From positions 25,988 through 89,987 of the forward strand of contig DATGLE010000168.1 in assembly GCA_035294325.1 (NCBI GenBank): 64,000 nt of DNA, given 5' to 3'. The notes beneath the pieces are model-generated. The model was given only the letters and a program-made list of their open reading frames with translations. It was not told where the DNA came from and did not search any database. The stretch is from DATGLE01 sp035294325 (lineage in GTDB: Bacteria; Chloroflexota; Ktedonobacteria; Ktedonobacterales; Ktedonobacteraceae). Position numbers and translations under genes: made by a program. Below, one piece after another: positions 1 through 9,209 of the stretch; within the stretch, counting starts at the first letter, position 1; every line of letters starts with the position of its first letter.

Positions 1-22
1 CTCTACACCCGCACGAGCAGAG

Positions 23-2416
23 GTGCCCGGCAACTCCGTGCGCACTGGATCAGCAGCGAATAAAGCGGCGTCCCCGGCCTCCGCAGCTCAGGCCAGGCCG
101 GTCAGCGCACCTCCACAGGCAGCGCAGCCGCGCAAGAACACATCCAGCGATGGCGCAGCGGCGGCGAGCCAGCGCACGCGCAGCGCGCCGGGCCGCGTAC
201 AGCCAGAGGAGAATCCTGTTCCCCTGGAAGCAGGCATGTCACAGGGGCATACAGCCCTGACGCTCTTGAGCGCCAGCGTCACGGCGGTCCCGGGGGTTGG
301 CCCCACTGTCGCGACGCGCCTGCGTCACCTGGGCATCCGAACGATACGCGACCTGCTTTTCTATTTCCCACGCGAGCACCGCGATTACAGCAAGCTGGAA
401 AAGATCGCGCAGGTTCCCTTCAATGAACTGACGACTACGATGGGCCTGATCTGGGAAGTGACCACCACGCGCACCAGCGGCGGGCGCACACGCACCATCG
501 CGACCATCTCGGATGAAACGGGCAAACTGCATGTCTCCTGGTTCAACCAGCCATATTTGCAAAAGCAATTGCAGGCCGCTAAAGGCTCCTATCTCGTCGT
601 GACAGGGACCAAGCTGCGCTTCGGCAACAGGGTCGAATTTTCCGTGCGCAGCCACGAACTGCCGGAGATGGGCGACATGTTGAACACGGGGCGGCTCGTC
701 CCGATCTACTCGCTCACCGAGGGTCTGTCCGCCAAAACGCTGCGCCGCTTCACCAAATGGGTTGTTGATCGCTACGCGATGATGGTGCCCGAATATCTGC
801 CCACCTCAATACGTTCAGCGGGCCATCTCCTGCCTTTGCCCGAGGCTATTTCGCAGATCCACTATCCCGAAAGCGAGGAGATGCGCGTCAATGCTCGCCG
901 CCGCCTGGCTTTCGACGAGCTGTTCTTGATCCAGCTTGGCATGCAGGAGCGCCGCAGCCGCTGGCAATACGAGTCGCCACAGGGACACGCCTTCAGTATC
1001 GATCTCGCGCGTATCTTCATCGATCCTCCAGCCGCGCAGGCGTCTGAGCAGGGGCAGAGCCAGGCGCCGGCCATGACCTCCGGGGCCACGCTCTGGTCGG
1101 AGATTGCCACCGATAAGCCGTTTGAGGCCACACTGCCGTTCCGGTTTACAGAGGCGCAGCGCCGCGTTATCGGCGAGATCTGCGCGGACCTGGCAAAGAG
1201 CAAGCCTATGTGCAGGCTGCTGCAAGGCGATGTCGGCGCGGGCAAGACGGCAGTTGCAGCGGCTGCCCTGCTGATGACCGCACTCAACGGCTACCAGGGT
1301 GCGATCATGGCGCCGACGGAACTGCTGGCCGAACAGCATGCACGCAGCATCGGCGCCATGCTGGAGCCATTCGGCATTCGCACTGTTCTTCTCACCGGGA
1401 GCCTGCGCCAGCGCGAACGCGCGGCAGGCTACGCCGCGATCGAGAGCGGAGAGGCCGCCGTGGCTATCGGCACGCATGCGCTGATCCAGGAAGATGTGAA
1501 CTTTCGCCGGCTGGGGCTGGTCATCATCGATGAGCAGCATCGCTTCGGCGTCGAGCAGCGCGACACGCTGCGCCAAAAAGGGCATCACCCGCATATGCTC
1601 GTCATGACGGCCACACCAATTCCCAGGACGCTGGCCCTGACGCTCTATGGAGACCTGGACGTATCGGTAATCGATCAACTGCCACCCGGCCGCCAGAGGA
1701 TCATCACGCGCTGGCGCACGGGAGCGCGGCGCAACGAAGCCAACGCGACCATCGTCCACGAAGTGGCGGCGGGGCGCCAGGCATTTATTATCTGCCCGCT
1801 GATCGAGGAATCCGAATCGCTGGCGGTCAAGGCTGCGACAACCGAGTACGAGCGCTTGCAACGCGAGGTCTTTCCAAATTTGCGCCTGGGCCTGCTGCAT
1901 GGAGCCATGAAGGCGGCAGAGAAGGATCAGACCATGCGCCGTTTCCGTGACCACGAACTCGATATCCTGGTAGCAACCTCGGTAATCGAGGTTGGCATCG
2001 ACGTACCGAACGCAACGGTGATGGTCATTGAAGATGCTGACCGCTTTGGCCTCTCGCAGTTACACCAGTTCCGGGGACGTGTCGGGCGCGGCACTCATCA
2101 ATCATATTGCTATGTGCTCAGCGCGGACGCCGGCATCCAGGCACAGGAACGGCTGGGCATATTCCAGGAGACCGACGATGGCTTTCGCCTTGCCGAAGAG
2201 GATCTGCGCCTGCGCGGCCCCGGCGACTTCATCGGCGTGCGCCAGAGCGGCATGCCAGAACTGCGTATTGCCGACCTGAGCGATTCGCCGCTGATCGAGT
2301 TGACGCGCACCCTGGCTGCCCGGCTCTGGCAGGAGGATCCCTATCTACGTAAGCCGGAGCATGCAGCGCTGCGCGAACGCATGCATCTCTTCTGGCAGAA
2401 TTTTATGGCCCACTGA
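23..2416 (+). CDS. recG: ATP-dependent DNA helicase RecG
   Basis: RecG remodels stalled replication forks and branch-migrates Holliday junctions in recombinational repair. An Ala/Pro/Ser-rich N-terminal stretch of about 80 residues precedes a helix-hairpin-helix/wedge region (PGVGPTVATRLRHLGIR and following). The superfamily 2 motor follows: Walker A GDVGAGKT at residues 402-409, Walker B DEQH at 503-506, then TATPIPRTLA and the C-terminal motifs with QFRGRVGRG. At 797 residues it is longer than the usual 690-780, because of the N-terminal extension. The start shown is a GTG, but the frame stays open to the window edge, so the true start may lie outside. The stop lies inside a terminator hairpin. 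The helicase identity is secure; only the N-terminus is uncertain. Confidence 0.96.
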   Translation: MPGNSVRTGSAANKAASPASAAQARPVSAPPQAAQPRKNTSSDGAAAASQRTRSAPGRVQPEENPVPLEAGMSQGHTALTLLSASVTAVPGVGPTVATRLRHLGIRTIRDLLFYFPREHRDYSKLEKIAQVPFNELTTTMGLIWEVTTTRTSGGRTRTIATISDETGKLHVSWFNQPYLQKQLQAAKGSYLVVTGTKLRFGNRVEFSVRSHELPEMGDMLNTGRLVPIYSLTEGLSAKTLRRFTKWVVDRYAMMVPEYLPTSIRSAGHLLPLPEAISQIHYPESEEMRVNARRRLAFDELFLIQLGMQERRSRWQYESPQGHAFSIDLARIFIDPPAAQASEQGQSQAPAMTSGATLWSEIATDKPFEATLPFRFTEAQRRVIGEICADLAKSKPMCRLLQGDVGAGKTAVAAAALLMTALNGYQGAIMAPTELLAEQHARSIGAMLEPFGIRTVLLTGSLRQRERAAGYAAIESGEAAVAIGTHALIQEDVNFRRLGLVIIDEQHRFGVEQRDTLRQKGHHPHMLVMTATPIPRTLALTLYGDLDVSVIDQLPPGRQRIITRWRTGARRNEANATIVHEVAAGRQAFIICPLIEESESLAVKAATTEYERLQREVFPNLRLGLLHGAMKAAEKDQTMRRFRDHELDILVATSVIEVGIDVPNATVMVIEDADRFGLSQLHQFRGRVGRGTHQSYCYVLSADAGIQAQERLGIFQETDDGFRLAEEDLRLRGPGDFIGVRQSGMPELRIADLSDSPLIELTRTLAARLWQEDPYLRKPEHAALRERMHLFWQNFMAH

Positions 2417-2436
2417 TACCAGTGGGCCGTTTTATT
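2407..2436 (+). terminator. Intrinsic terminator of recG
   Basis: GGCCCACT at 2407-2414 pairs with AGTGGGCC at 2421-2428 around a 6-base loop, followed by GTTTTATT. The stem includes the recG stop codon. Confidence 0.85.
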
Positions 2437-2448
2437 AACGCTCATTGC

Positions 2449-2700
2449 TTATTTTCCCGCGCCGTTCCCTCCCTTAGTAACGGTATTCATATAAATCTCA
2501 CACGCAAGCTGCGTCGCATTGGCGCTCCCGATATGCTGCGCCAGCTCATCCACACAATTTCCCACCTGCTCCATACGCGCCCGAATGAAATCGTGGCGTG
2601 CCGAACCAGCAGCCAGGCCACTAAATCCCAACTGCATCGCCTCCAGCTCCTCCTCGATCTGCTGGCGAATACGCGCCACTTCGCTTCCATTCTTGTCCAT
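2449..2700 (-). CDS. Small conserved-looking hypothetical protein (83 aa)
   Basis: A small, mostly helical soluble protein with no signal peptide or membrane segment. It begins with a charged helix (RIRQQIEEELEAMQLGFSG) followed by LAAGSARHDFIRARM and a second helical part. The start ATG is preceded by AAAGGGG six bases upstream, a good ribosome binding site, and codon usage looks coding. It converges on recG and stands alone. From memory, similar short proteins with the SGLAAGSARH core recur in Ktedonobacteria; that is recollection, not a search. Function unknown. Confidence 0.7.
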   Translation of the reverse strand: MDKNGSEVARIRQQIEEELEAMQLGFSGLAAGSARHDFIRARMEQVGNCVDELAQHIGSANATQLACEIYMNTVTKGGNGAGK

Positions 2701-2923
2701 ATCTTGCCCCTTTCATCAACACGTTCCACAGGATCAATAGTGTAGGATTCTTATACCAGTTTTTTATATATTTTTAAAGCCCCTTTTTATACAAAATTAT
2801 CATCTTAATGAATATAAATTTCTCGTAATCGCCGTCTCCATTTACACAAGGTTCCCCAATATATATCGTTTTGTCATGTTTTCTCACTTTTCTGCCCGCC
2901 CACTGCCTGGATAGTAAGGCAAA

Positions 2924-3180
2924 ATTTGCCAGAAGCCGGGGCATTCTCTCTTGCGTGCTCGCGCCTGTGGCGCTCGCCAGATCTGCAATGCGGCCGCGCC
3001 GCGCAAGGAATAGAGAGCGAGCGCCACAGGCGCGAGCAGGGAAGGCTGCCGGGAATCAGTCACATTCCTGGTGGATGGTGTGGGGAAATGCGCTGCACGC
3101 ATTTCCCCACACCATCCACTAAATAAGGCGAGCGCCGCAGGCGCGAGCAAGCGAGGTAGCAGAAATCAGACACACTCTCA
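2924..3180. repeat. Palindromic dispersed element, copy 1
   Basis: Two opposed copies of the family box lie at 2956-2977 and 3017-3038, in a CTGTGG variant. A perfect palindrome spans 3071-3119 (22-base arms, 5-base centre CTGCA), and a third box follows. The right end CAGACACACTCTCA reaches position 3180 and supplies the stop codon of argF. The preceding 220 bases (2701-2923) are AT-rich and hold no gene I can see. Confidence 0.85.
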
Positions 3181-4179
3181 GCCACCCAGGGTTGCTACCA
3201 GGATGGCCTTGATGGTATGCAGGCGATTCTCGGCCTGATCGAAGACGATAGAGGCTTTCGACTCGAACACCTCATCGGTCACTTCCAGGCCATCGAGGCC
3301 ATATGTCTCATAGAGTTCCCGGCCAAGCCTGGTCTCGGTATCGTGGAAAGAGGGCAGGCAGTGCATAAACTTCGTGTTGGGGTTCTGAGTCATCGCCATA
3401 ACCTCTGCGTTCACCTGATAGGGCTGCATCTGCTGAATGCGCTCGCGCCACAGATCAAGAGATTCCCCCATCGACACCCAGACATCGGTATAGAGGAAAT
3501 CGCAGCCGCGCACCGCCTTCTCCACATCCTCCGTCAGAGTGATAGCCGCTCCCGTCTCCCTGGCGATAGCAAGGGCCACGTCGACACGCTCCTGTGCGGG
3601 CCAGCAGGAGCGGGGGGCCGCCAGGCGCAGATCCATACCCATCTTCGCCGCCCCGATCATCAGCGAATCGCCCATATTGTAGCCGACATTGCCCAGGAAG
3701 CAGAACGAGATCGTGTCCAGCGAACGGCGCGTGTGCTCCTGCATGGTCAGAAAATCGGCCAGCACCTGAGTCGGGTGCGCCTCGTTGGTCATGCCGTTCC
3801 AGACGGGGACGCCGGCATAGCGCGCCAGTTCTTCCACAGTGGCCTGAGCGAAGCCGCGATACTCAATGCCATCGTACATGCGCCCGAGGACGCGCGCGGT
3901 ATCTCTGATCGATTCTTTCACCCCGATATGCGAGCCATTGGGGCCTATATAGGTCACATGCGCGCCCTGGTCGTAGGCGGCAACCTCGAAGGCGCAGCGT
4001 GTACGCGTCGAATCCTTCTCAAAGATGAGCGCTATCTGTCTGCCTTTGAGGCGCTGCACCTCGGTTCCCGCGTATTTCGCCGCTTTTAAATCGGCGGAGA
4101 GTTGCAGGAGAAAATCGATCTCCTGGGGAGTAAAATCTTCCAGCTTCAGGAAATGTCTGTTTTTCAGGTTGAAAGCCAT
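3178..4179 (-). CDS. argF: Ornithine carbamoyltransferase
   Basis: Transfers the carbamoyl group of carbamoyl phosphate to ornithine, giving citrulline in arginine biosynthesis (cytoplasmic, normally trimeric). Carbamoyl-phosphate motif STRTR is at residues 57-61, and the ornithine-loop motif HCLPSFHD is near the C-terminus. The predicted 333 residues match the 334 of the E. coli enzyme. I chose the ATG at 4179 because GAGGAG lies just upstream; the ATG five codons earlier overlaps that ribosome binding site. No other arginine genes are adjacent. A catabolic role (arcB) cannot be excluded from sequence alone. The stop codon lies in the end of a dispersed repeat. Confidence 0.93.
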   Translation of the reverse strand: MAFNLKNRHFLKLEDFTPQEIDFLLQLSADLKAAKYAGTEVQRLKGRQIALIFEKDSTRTRCAFEVAAYDQGAHVTYIGPNGSHIGVKESIRDTARVLGRMYDGIEYRGFAQATVEELARYAGVPVWNGMTNEAHPTQVLADFLTMQEHTRRSLDTISFCFLGNVGYNMGDSLMIGAAKMGMDLRLAAPRSCWPAQERVDVALAIARETGAAITLTEDVEKAVRGCDFLYTDVWVSMGESLDLWRERIQQMQPYQVNAEVMAMTQNPNTKFMHCLPSFHDTETRLGRELYETYGLDGLEVTDEVFESKASIVFDQAENRLHTIKAILVATLGG

Positions 4180-4448
4180 CGCTCTGCTCCTCATCGTTCA
4201 TATCGTGCCGCGTCTTCCAGCCGTTAGAGGTGAGATAGGGCTGGAAATGGCGCACCGAACAGTACGCCCTCGACGAGCGCTACGCCGGACCATGCGACGA
4301 TGAGCATGACAGGCGATGGCTACCGCTGCCACCGCGTTCCAGATACGTTGCCAGGAATGCGATTATTCCCTGCTTGCGTAGCCTGTTTTTGGGTATGTTC
4401 GCCATTTATCCAACAGGCTATCACGCCAACCGGCTCAAATGCAAGTGG

Positions 4449-4502
4449 GGACAGGATAGAGGGATGAGCTTGCGCATGCAAGCTCATCCCTCTATCCTGT
4501 CC
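4449..4502. repeat. Perfect 54-bp palindrome upstream of argF
   Basis: Two perfect 25-base arms, beginning GGACAGGATAGAGGGATGAG, flank the 4-base centre GCAT. It lies 18 bases past the stop of the next minus-strand gene, so it could act as a 3' hairpin for that gene. It lacks a U-run and the family boxes. The rest of the 340-base gap 4180-4519 shows no gene or clear promoter. Confidence 0.8.
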
Positions 4503-4519
4503 AGGTTGCTCTGGCAGAG

Positions 4520-5527
4520 TTAGCTCGTGACGGTAAACGTCACGATCTGGGCAAGTTGAGCATCCGAGCAATCCGATTGTGTACACCAGTACATTGCCGC
4601 CGCCCCGCTGCCCGCCTCGTTATACGCCAGCGAGAAGTAGCCATGATCGTTCGCCGCATGATGATGGAGAATAGGCGAATCTAAGAGCTGCCCATTTTCG
4701 TACCACTTGACCAGCACATAGCCATCCCGGCCCTTTGAATCGATCTCGAAGGTGAGATAGACCGTGTGGTTCGCCGTGAACGTGCTTGTCACCTGTGTCG
4801 GGAGGTAATCCTTATCAATCGCGCTGGCAGTCTGTGGATGGAAGATGATCGCCGCCGCCGCCGGCACAATGGAAGAGGCCGCCGGGACGCCTCCCGTCGT
4901 CGTAGTCGTTGTTGAGCTGGTCGTGGTTGTCGCGGTAGAACTCGCTGGCTTGCTGGTCTGCGAAGAATTTTTACTGAGCGCCGCGAGCGCCGCGAACAGC
5001 CCTCCGCACACCAGCACCAGCGCGAGCACAGCAATACCGATAATCAGGCCGGTACGGTTACGTTTGGGCGCCGTACCGTAGGCGCCTGGCTGCACGCCCG
5101 GTACATAGCTGCCGGGAGCGGCAGGCGGGTTTCCATAGCCATAGGCCGGATAAGCGTTTGGCTGCGGAGGAGGCGCGGCATAAGGCGATGATGCAGCATT
5201 ATACGGGTTATATGGATCCTGCGCCGGCGGATTCTCGTAAGGGTTCGGGGGCGCGCCATACGACGTTGGCGGCTGCTGGCCGGGTTGACCATAAGGTGAT
5301 GGAGCCGCAATCGTCGGATCGTAGGATGGCGAACCGGCCATAACTGTTGGATTGTAAGGCGATGGATTCGCCATGACCGTTGGATTATAGGGCGACGATG
5401 GGCCAGCCGCCGGATCATAGGATGGCGGGGGGGGCTGCCCCGGCTCATTGTAGGGAGCCGGCGTCCCGCACGAAGTACAGAATGTTGCGCCGGGTGAGAG
5501 TGGCAGGCCGCAGGACTTACAATTCAT
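4520..5527 (-). CDS. Zinc-ribbon membrane protein with Pro-rich linker (paralog A)
   Basis: A zinc ribbon sits at the N-terminus (CKSCG...CTSCG, residues 3-20). A Pro/Tyr/Asn-rich disordered linker with repeated SPYNPTVMA-like units follows to about residue 150. Then comes one membrane helix (GLIIGIAVLALVLVCGGLFA, about 160-180), a Ser/Thr-rich stalk and a C-terminal domain of about 110 residues, probably outside the cell. That domain resembles the one in the next gene upstream: both have a W[YF].N.Q segment and a YW...C...FTVT-like end. AGGAGG lies 5-6 bases before the ATG. Function unknown; surface sensing or wall interaction is only a guess from layout. Confidence 0.85.
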   Translation of the reverse strand: MNCKSCGLPLSPGATFCTSCGTPAPYNEPGQPPPPSYDPAAGPSSPYNPTVMANPSPYNPTVMAGSPSYDPTIAAPSPYGQPGQQPPTSYGAPPNPYENPPAQDPYNPYNAASSPYAAPPPQPNAYPAYGYGNPPAAPGSYVPGVQPGAYGTAPKRNRTGLIIGIAVLALVLVCGGLFAALAALSKNSSQTSKPASSTATTTTSSTTTTTTGGVPAASSIVPAAAAIIFHPQTASAIDKDYLPTQVTSTFTANHTVYLTFEIDSKGRDGYVLVKWYENGQLLDSPILHHHAANDHGYFSLAYNEAGSGAAAMYWCTQSDCSDAQLAQIVTFTVTS

Positions 5528-5678
5528 TCATAAACCTCCTGTGATAAGAACACGCATTGCTCATTTTTGTAATATTTCACTGCTACACTCGCTCTATACA
5601 GAGAACGAACAGGAGCGTCCTTTCTCTGGTATGAGATATCGCCCCTCATCTTATTGCTGAATGCACCATCACCGGTTA

Positions 5679-6692
5679 TCATTCTGTCACCATAAAATCA
5701 GCCTGCCGGGCCAGCAGTCTATCGATGCAGGCAACGGTGCTTGCCCAGTAGATCTGCACGTAGCCAGGACCAGGAACGCCCGCGAAGGTGTATGAATATG
5801 CGGGCTGTGTCACAGCACCTACAGGAAACTCATAATGAGAATAGTACTGATTATTCAAGAACCAGCGTAGACATACTGCTCCTGCATGGCCTCCCGGGTG
5901 CACCATAAACGTCACAAAGATTTGTTGCTTCACCTTGAAGGTCGTCGTCGGCGTCATCGGCAGAGCTGTTCTGGTATTCACCGCGCTTGCCAGTTGCACC
6001 GTATCAACGTACTGCTGGGCCGGATAAGTTGGCGTAGGAGAAAGAGCAGGCGTGGAGCTTGGCACCGGCGTCGGCACAAACGTAGAGGGGCGCTGCGTTA
6101 CCACCGATTGCACTGGCGTCGGGGATGGCGCCGTCAGGCCGGGCGCTATCATGGCAATCAGCAGTAACAGAACGCCCCCCACCCCTACCAGCACCCCGGC
6201 AAGCGTAAAGCCGAAGCGCGCGGACCTCCCGCCCGGTCTATGCGGCGGGTAGGCAAACGAGCCAGGAGCCGGCGCTACAGCGATTGTCGCGTCAGCCGAT
6301 GGCTGACGCGGCCAGTCTTGCAGCGTGGCAACAGGAGGCCAGGATTGGTCCGCCTGCTCAGATCGCGGCCCCTCCTGTGACAACGATACCGCGCTACTGG
6401 CCCCCAGGAATAGCGCCTGGTCGGAAGCAGCGTTACTGGCCTGCTGATAAACAGGCGGCGCGAGAACATCCCCCTGCGCGTCCCAGGGCGCTGCATCCCA
6501 GCGCTGTGATAGTACCTCTACATCCGACGCTCCCCCGGCAGCGTCGAATCCTCCCTGCTGCATAAATGCCTGCGGCTGCGAGACGCTGGCCGGGCCGGGA
6601 GGTCGTCCCTCAGACTTGCCGGCGGCAGCCCCACAGCGCGGGCAATTTGTGCGTGTCGGGGAGAGCGGAAAACCGCAATTTGCACATCTCAT
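5679..6692 (-). CDS. Zinc-ribbon membrane protein (paralog B)
   Basis: Same architecture as its downstream neighbour: N-terminal zinc ribbon (CANCG...CPRCG), a Gln/Ala/Pro-rich linker, one membrane helix near residues 160-185 (LAGVLVGVGGVLLLLIAMIA), a Pro/Thr/Ser stalk with repeated PTPVPS-like units, and a C-terminal domain with VCLRWFLNNQYY, IYWAS and a final DFMVTE. The linkers differ but the ends are alike, which suggests tandem duplication with fast linker divergence. The 150-base spacing leaves co-transcription open. A ribosome binding site AAGGGGG lies about 12 bases before the ATG. Function unknown. Confidence 0.83.
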   Translation of the reverse strand: MRCANCGFPLSPTRTNCPRCGAAAGKSEGRPPGPASVSQPQAFMQQGGFDAAGGASDVEVLSQRWDAAPWDAQGDVLAPPVYQQASNAASDQALFLGASSAVSLSQEGPRSEQADQSWPPVATLQDWPRQPSADATIAVAPAPGSFAYPPHRPGGRSARFGFTLAGVLVGVGGVLLLLIAMIAPGLTAPSPTPVQSVVTQRPSTFVPTPVPSSTPALSPTPTYPAQQYVDTVQLASAVNTRTALPMTPTTTFKVKQQIFVTFMVHPGGHAGAVCLRWFLNNQYYSHYEFPVGAVTQPAYSYTFAGVPGPGYVQIYWASTVACIDRLLARQADFMVTE

Positions 6693-6807
6693 GAATCAGG
6701 AAAACCCCCTTGTCGAGCATCTACCCTTACCTGCTCAGGCATATATTTTATGACGAACCAGCGGCTATGCAGTAAAGGGGGCCGCGACTTATAGGACATT
6801 CGTCCAT

Positions 6808-6916
6808 TCAGTGGACATCTGATTCTTGACGCAACCTCTGGCGCGCGCCTGCGGCTGCGCTGCGCGAATATTAAACGAGAATGGGTGAAGGTGCTGAGAA
6901 TCGGACACCCTCTCAA
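6808..6916. repeat. Palindromic dispersed element, decayed copy 2
   Basis: Element ends remain (CATCTGATTCTTGACGC on the left, CTGAGAATCGGACACCCTCT on the right) around a box remnant GCGCGCCTGCGGC. No central palindrome is present, so this looks like an internally deleted copy. It ends a few bases before the -35 box of the next gene. Nothing else is visible in the 309-base gap 6693-7001. Confidence 0.7.
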
Positions 6917-6922
6917 CGCCAC

Positions 6923-6951
6923 TTGACACTCTCAGATTGCCCACATACAAT
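6923..6951 (+). promoter_or_regulatory. Sigma-70-type promoter of the sensor kinase gene
   Basis: TTGACA at 6923-6928, a 17-base spacer and TACAAT at 6946-6951, about 50 bases before the kinase start. Confidence 0.8.
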
Positions 6952-7001
6952 ACAGTACATGGATGAGTGGCAACGGATAGGCGGCAGGATAGGAACACAA
7001 G

Positions 7002-9182
7002 ATGGGCAGGAGTAAGCAGGAAGAGAAAGTGACACAGGGCGCCGACGTGGGGTATGTACTCGCACAGCACATAGCCCGTTTGAAAGTTTGTCTCCAGAAT
7101 GTCTCGGGCGATAGTTATGGGCCGGAGGAAGGTAGCGATGCCTGGCTGCTGCTCAACGCGCTCACCGACAAAGACGGACGCACCGACGCTGCAACCATCA
7201 CGCGCTTTGAGCAGTCAGGACGCTGGCTCGCGGAGCAGGGGGGCAAGCTTGACGCGCGGCTCGATGGGTTGCAACGCTATGTCGCCGCGCTGGACGCGGA
7301 ACTTAAAGTCATCCTGCGCGATCAACTCGACCTGCTCGTCCAGGTAACAGAGCGCCTTTACCAGTTGCAATCGGCGTGTGTACTCGCCCTGGCGCGCGGC
7401 TATCAGCAAAGCGCCGACAAGTTCACCTTCGAGCGCATCTCTCTCGCGCAGCAGCTTGAACACCGCCTCTTTGCCTTGCAGCGCATCAATGGCGTCAGTA
7501 ACTCCGCTATCGACCTGGATCAGACGTTAGAGATCACCGCCCAGGTCGTCGCCGAAGAACTGCGCGTCGATCTCTGCTCCATCTTTTTTTACGACGAATT
7601 GCAGCGCGTCCTGACCCTGCGCGCTACCAACGGTCCCCGCCCGCTGGGTGGCATGCACTTCACCCTGCGCCTTGGCGAGGGATACAGCGGCTGGGTTGCC
7701 GACAAGGGGCGTCCGCTGCTGTGCCAGGATGCGCTGACCGATCAGAACTTCGCCACGGAGGCCCGCGCCTACCCGGGTGACTATCATGGGCTGCTGTCGC
7801 TGCCCATCATTTTCTTTGGCAATGGCGAGCGCCTCATCGGCGTTATCAGCATCCAATCCAGCGAGGCGCGCGACTTTACCCGCGATGAGATGAGCTTCGT
7901 AGAGGTCGTGGCCGGCATCATCGCGATCAACATTGAGAACGGCCGCCTCTATGAGCAGACCGATGAACAACTGCGGCGCAAAGTCCACGAGCTTGCCACC
8001 ATTCACCGCGTCTCCTCCATTATCGCGTCCACGCTTAATCTGGACGAAGTGCTCCAGATCATCACGACGCAGGCTGTGCACCTCTCGGGGGCCGAGCGCT
8101 CCTGCATCTTTGAGCTTGATCCTGATAAGCAGCGGCTGCACGTTCTGGCGCATCACGGCCTTAACAGCAGCCTGGTGAGTCGCATGCAGATCGGCGTTGG
8201 TCAGTGCTGCGCCGGTCGTTCCGTCCAGACGGGCCGGCCAAGCATGGCCGTCGACTGCTTCCACGCCGACGAGCACTGTTTTATCCATAATGATCCCTTT
8301 ATCTCCTCGGAGATCCATTCGGTGCTCTGCGTCCCCTTGAAGGTCAAGCAGAAAATTCTCGGGTGTATCTGTATCTATAGCAGCCATCGCCACCTGCTTA
8401 GCCCGGAGCAGATGCAGCTCGTGATTACCTTTGCCAACGAGGCCGCCATCGCTATCGAGAACGCGCGGCTCTACGAGGAGACCAGGCGCGGCCTCGAACT
8501 CAAGTCGGTACTTTTGCGCGAGCTAAACCATCGCGTGAAAAATAATCTCGCCACTGTCGCGGGCATTCTCTCTCTACAACGGCGGCGCACGAAGTCGCCG
8601 GAGGTACGGCATATCCTGGCAGAAAGCGTTAATCGCGTTCAGGGGTTGGCGGCAACGCACGATCTGCTCGCCCATGAGGATGTGGGCGAGGCGCGTGTCG
8701 ATGATATTGCCCGCAAAATCATCGGCGTCGCCAACGCGAACCTGAGTCCGCCGGAGAAACGCATTACCATTCAGGTTGAACCCTGTCCCATCGTTATCCC
8801 CTCGCGGGCCGTGACTATCCTCGCCCTGGTCATCAACGAGATGGTCTCCAACGCGATCAAGCATGGCATGGATGGGCAGAGCGAGGGATCTGTCACGATT
8901 CGCGGGCGCGAAGACAATGGAATGGTGGTGATCCAGGTCATCGACTCGGGTCATGGCCCATCATTCGAGCTTCCCCTGACAGAGAATGGCGAGAATAATC
9001 CCTTCGAGGGGCTGGGCCTCTCGCTTATCAAAAATCTTATCGGGGATCTGGATGGAAGTTTTTCTCTACGGCGTGAAGCCTTTCCCGCTGCTGGAAGGGA
9101 TGGACAGGCAGCAGAAAATTCTGGCACCGAGCGCACCGTCGCGGAAGTGCGCTTCCCGCTTGTCAGGCGCAGCCGTACCTGA
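7002..9182 (+). CDS. Two-GAF sensor histidine kinase, HisKA_2/HWE-like
   Basis: Cytoplasmic sensor kinase that autophosphorylates on histidine and passes phosphate to a receiver. After an N-terminal helical region (about 1-165) come two GAF domains (about 175-315 and 335-490), each ending in AI.IENGRLYE or AIAIENARLYE. Next is a HisKA_2-type dimerisation region with LNHRVKNNLATVAGILSLQ; the phospho-acceptor is H510. The ATPase domain has the N-box INEMVSNAIKHG and a GLGLSLIKNL G-box. There is no membrane segment, so it should sense a soluble signal. A good promoter lies upstream. The likely partner is the lone receiver protein encoded 260 bases downstream, beyond a palindromic element. The ligand is unknown. 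Confidence 0.92.
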   Translation: MGRSKQEEKVTQGADVGYVLAQHIARLKVCLQNVSGDSYGPEEGSDAWLLLNALTDKDGRTDAATITRFEQSGRWLAEQGGKLDARLDGLQRYVAALDAELKVILRDQLDLLVQVTERLYQLQSACVLALARGYQQSADKFTFERISLAQQLEHRLFALQRINGVSNSAIDLDQTLEITAQVVAEELRVDLCSIFFYDELQRVLTLRATNGPRPLGGMHFTLRLGEGYSGWVADKGRPLLCQDALTDQNFATEARAYPGDYHGLLSLPIIFFGNGERLIGVISIQSSEARDFTRDEMSFVEVVAGIIAINIENGRLYEQTDEQLRRKVHELATIHRVSSIIASTLNLDEVLQIITTQAVHLSGAERSCIFELDPDKQRLHVLAHHGLNSSLVSRMQIGVGQCCAGRSVQTGRPSMAVDCFHADEHCFIHNDPFISSEIHSVLCVPLKVKQKILGCICIYSSHRHLLSPEQMQLVITFANEAAIAIENARLYEETRRGLELKSVLLRELNHRVKNNLATVAGILSLQRRRTKSPEVRHILAESVNRVQGLAATHDLLAHEDVGEARVDDIARKIIGVANANLSPPEKRITIQVEPCPIVIPSRAVTILALVINEMVSNAIKHGMDGQSEGSVTIRGREDNGMVVIQVIDSGHGPSFELPLTENGENNPFEGLGLSLIKNLIGDLDGSFSLRREAFPAAGRDGQAAENSGTERTVAEVRFPLVRRSRT

Positions 9183-9209
9183 CAGCCAGCATTGGTTAAT
9201 ACTAACTAT

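Noticed and set aside
3071..3119. Element palindromes as ordinary rho-independent terminators
   Set aside because: No U-run follows; arms are far longer than needed; several lie upstream of same-strand genes rather than after genes.
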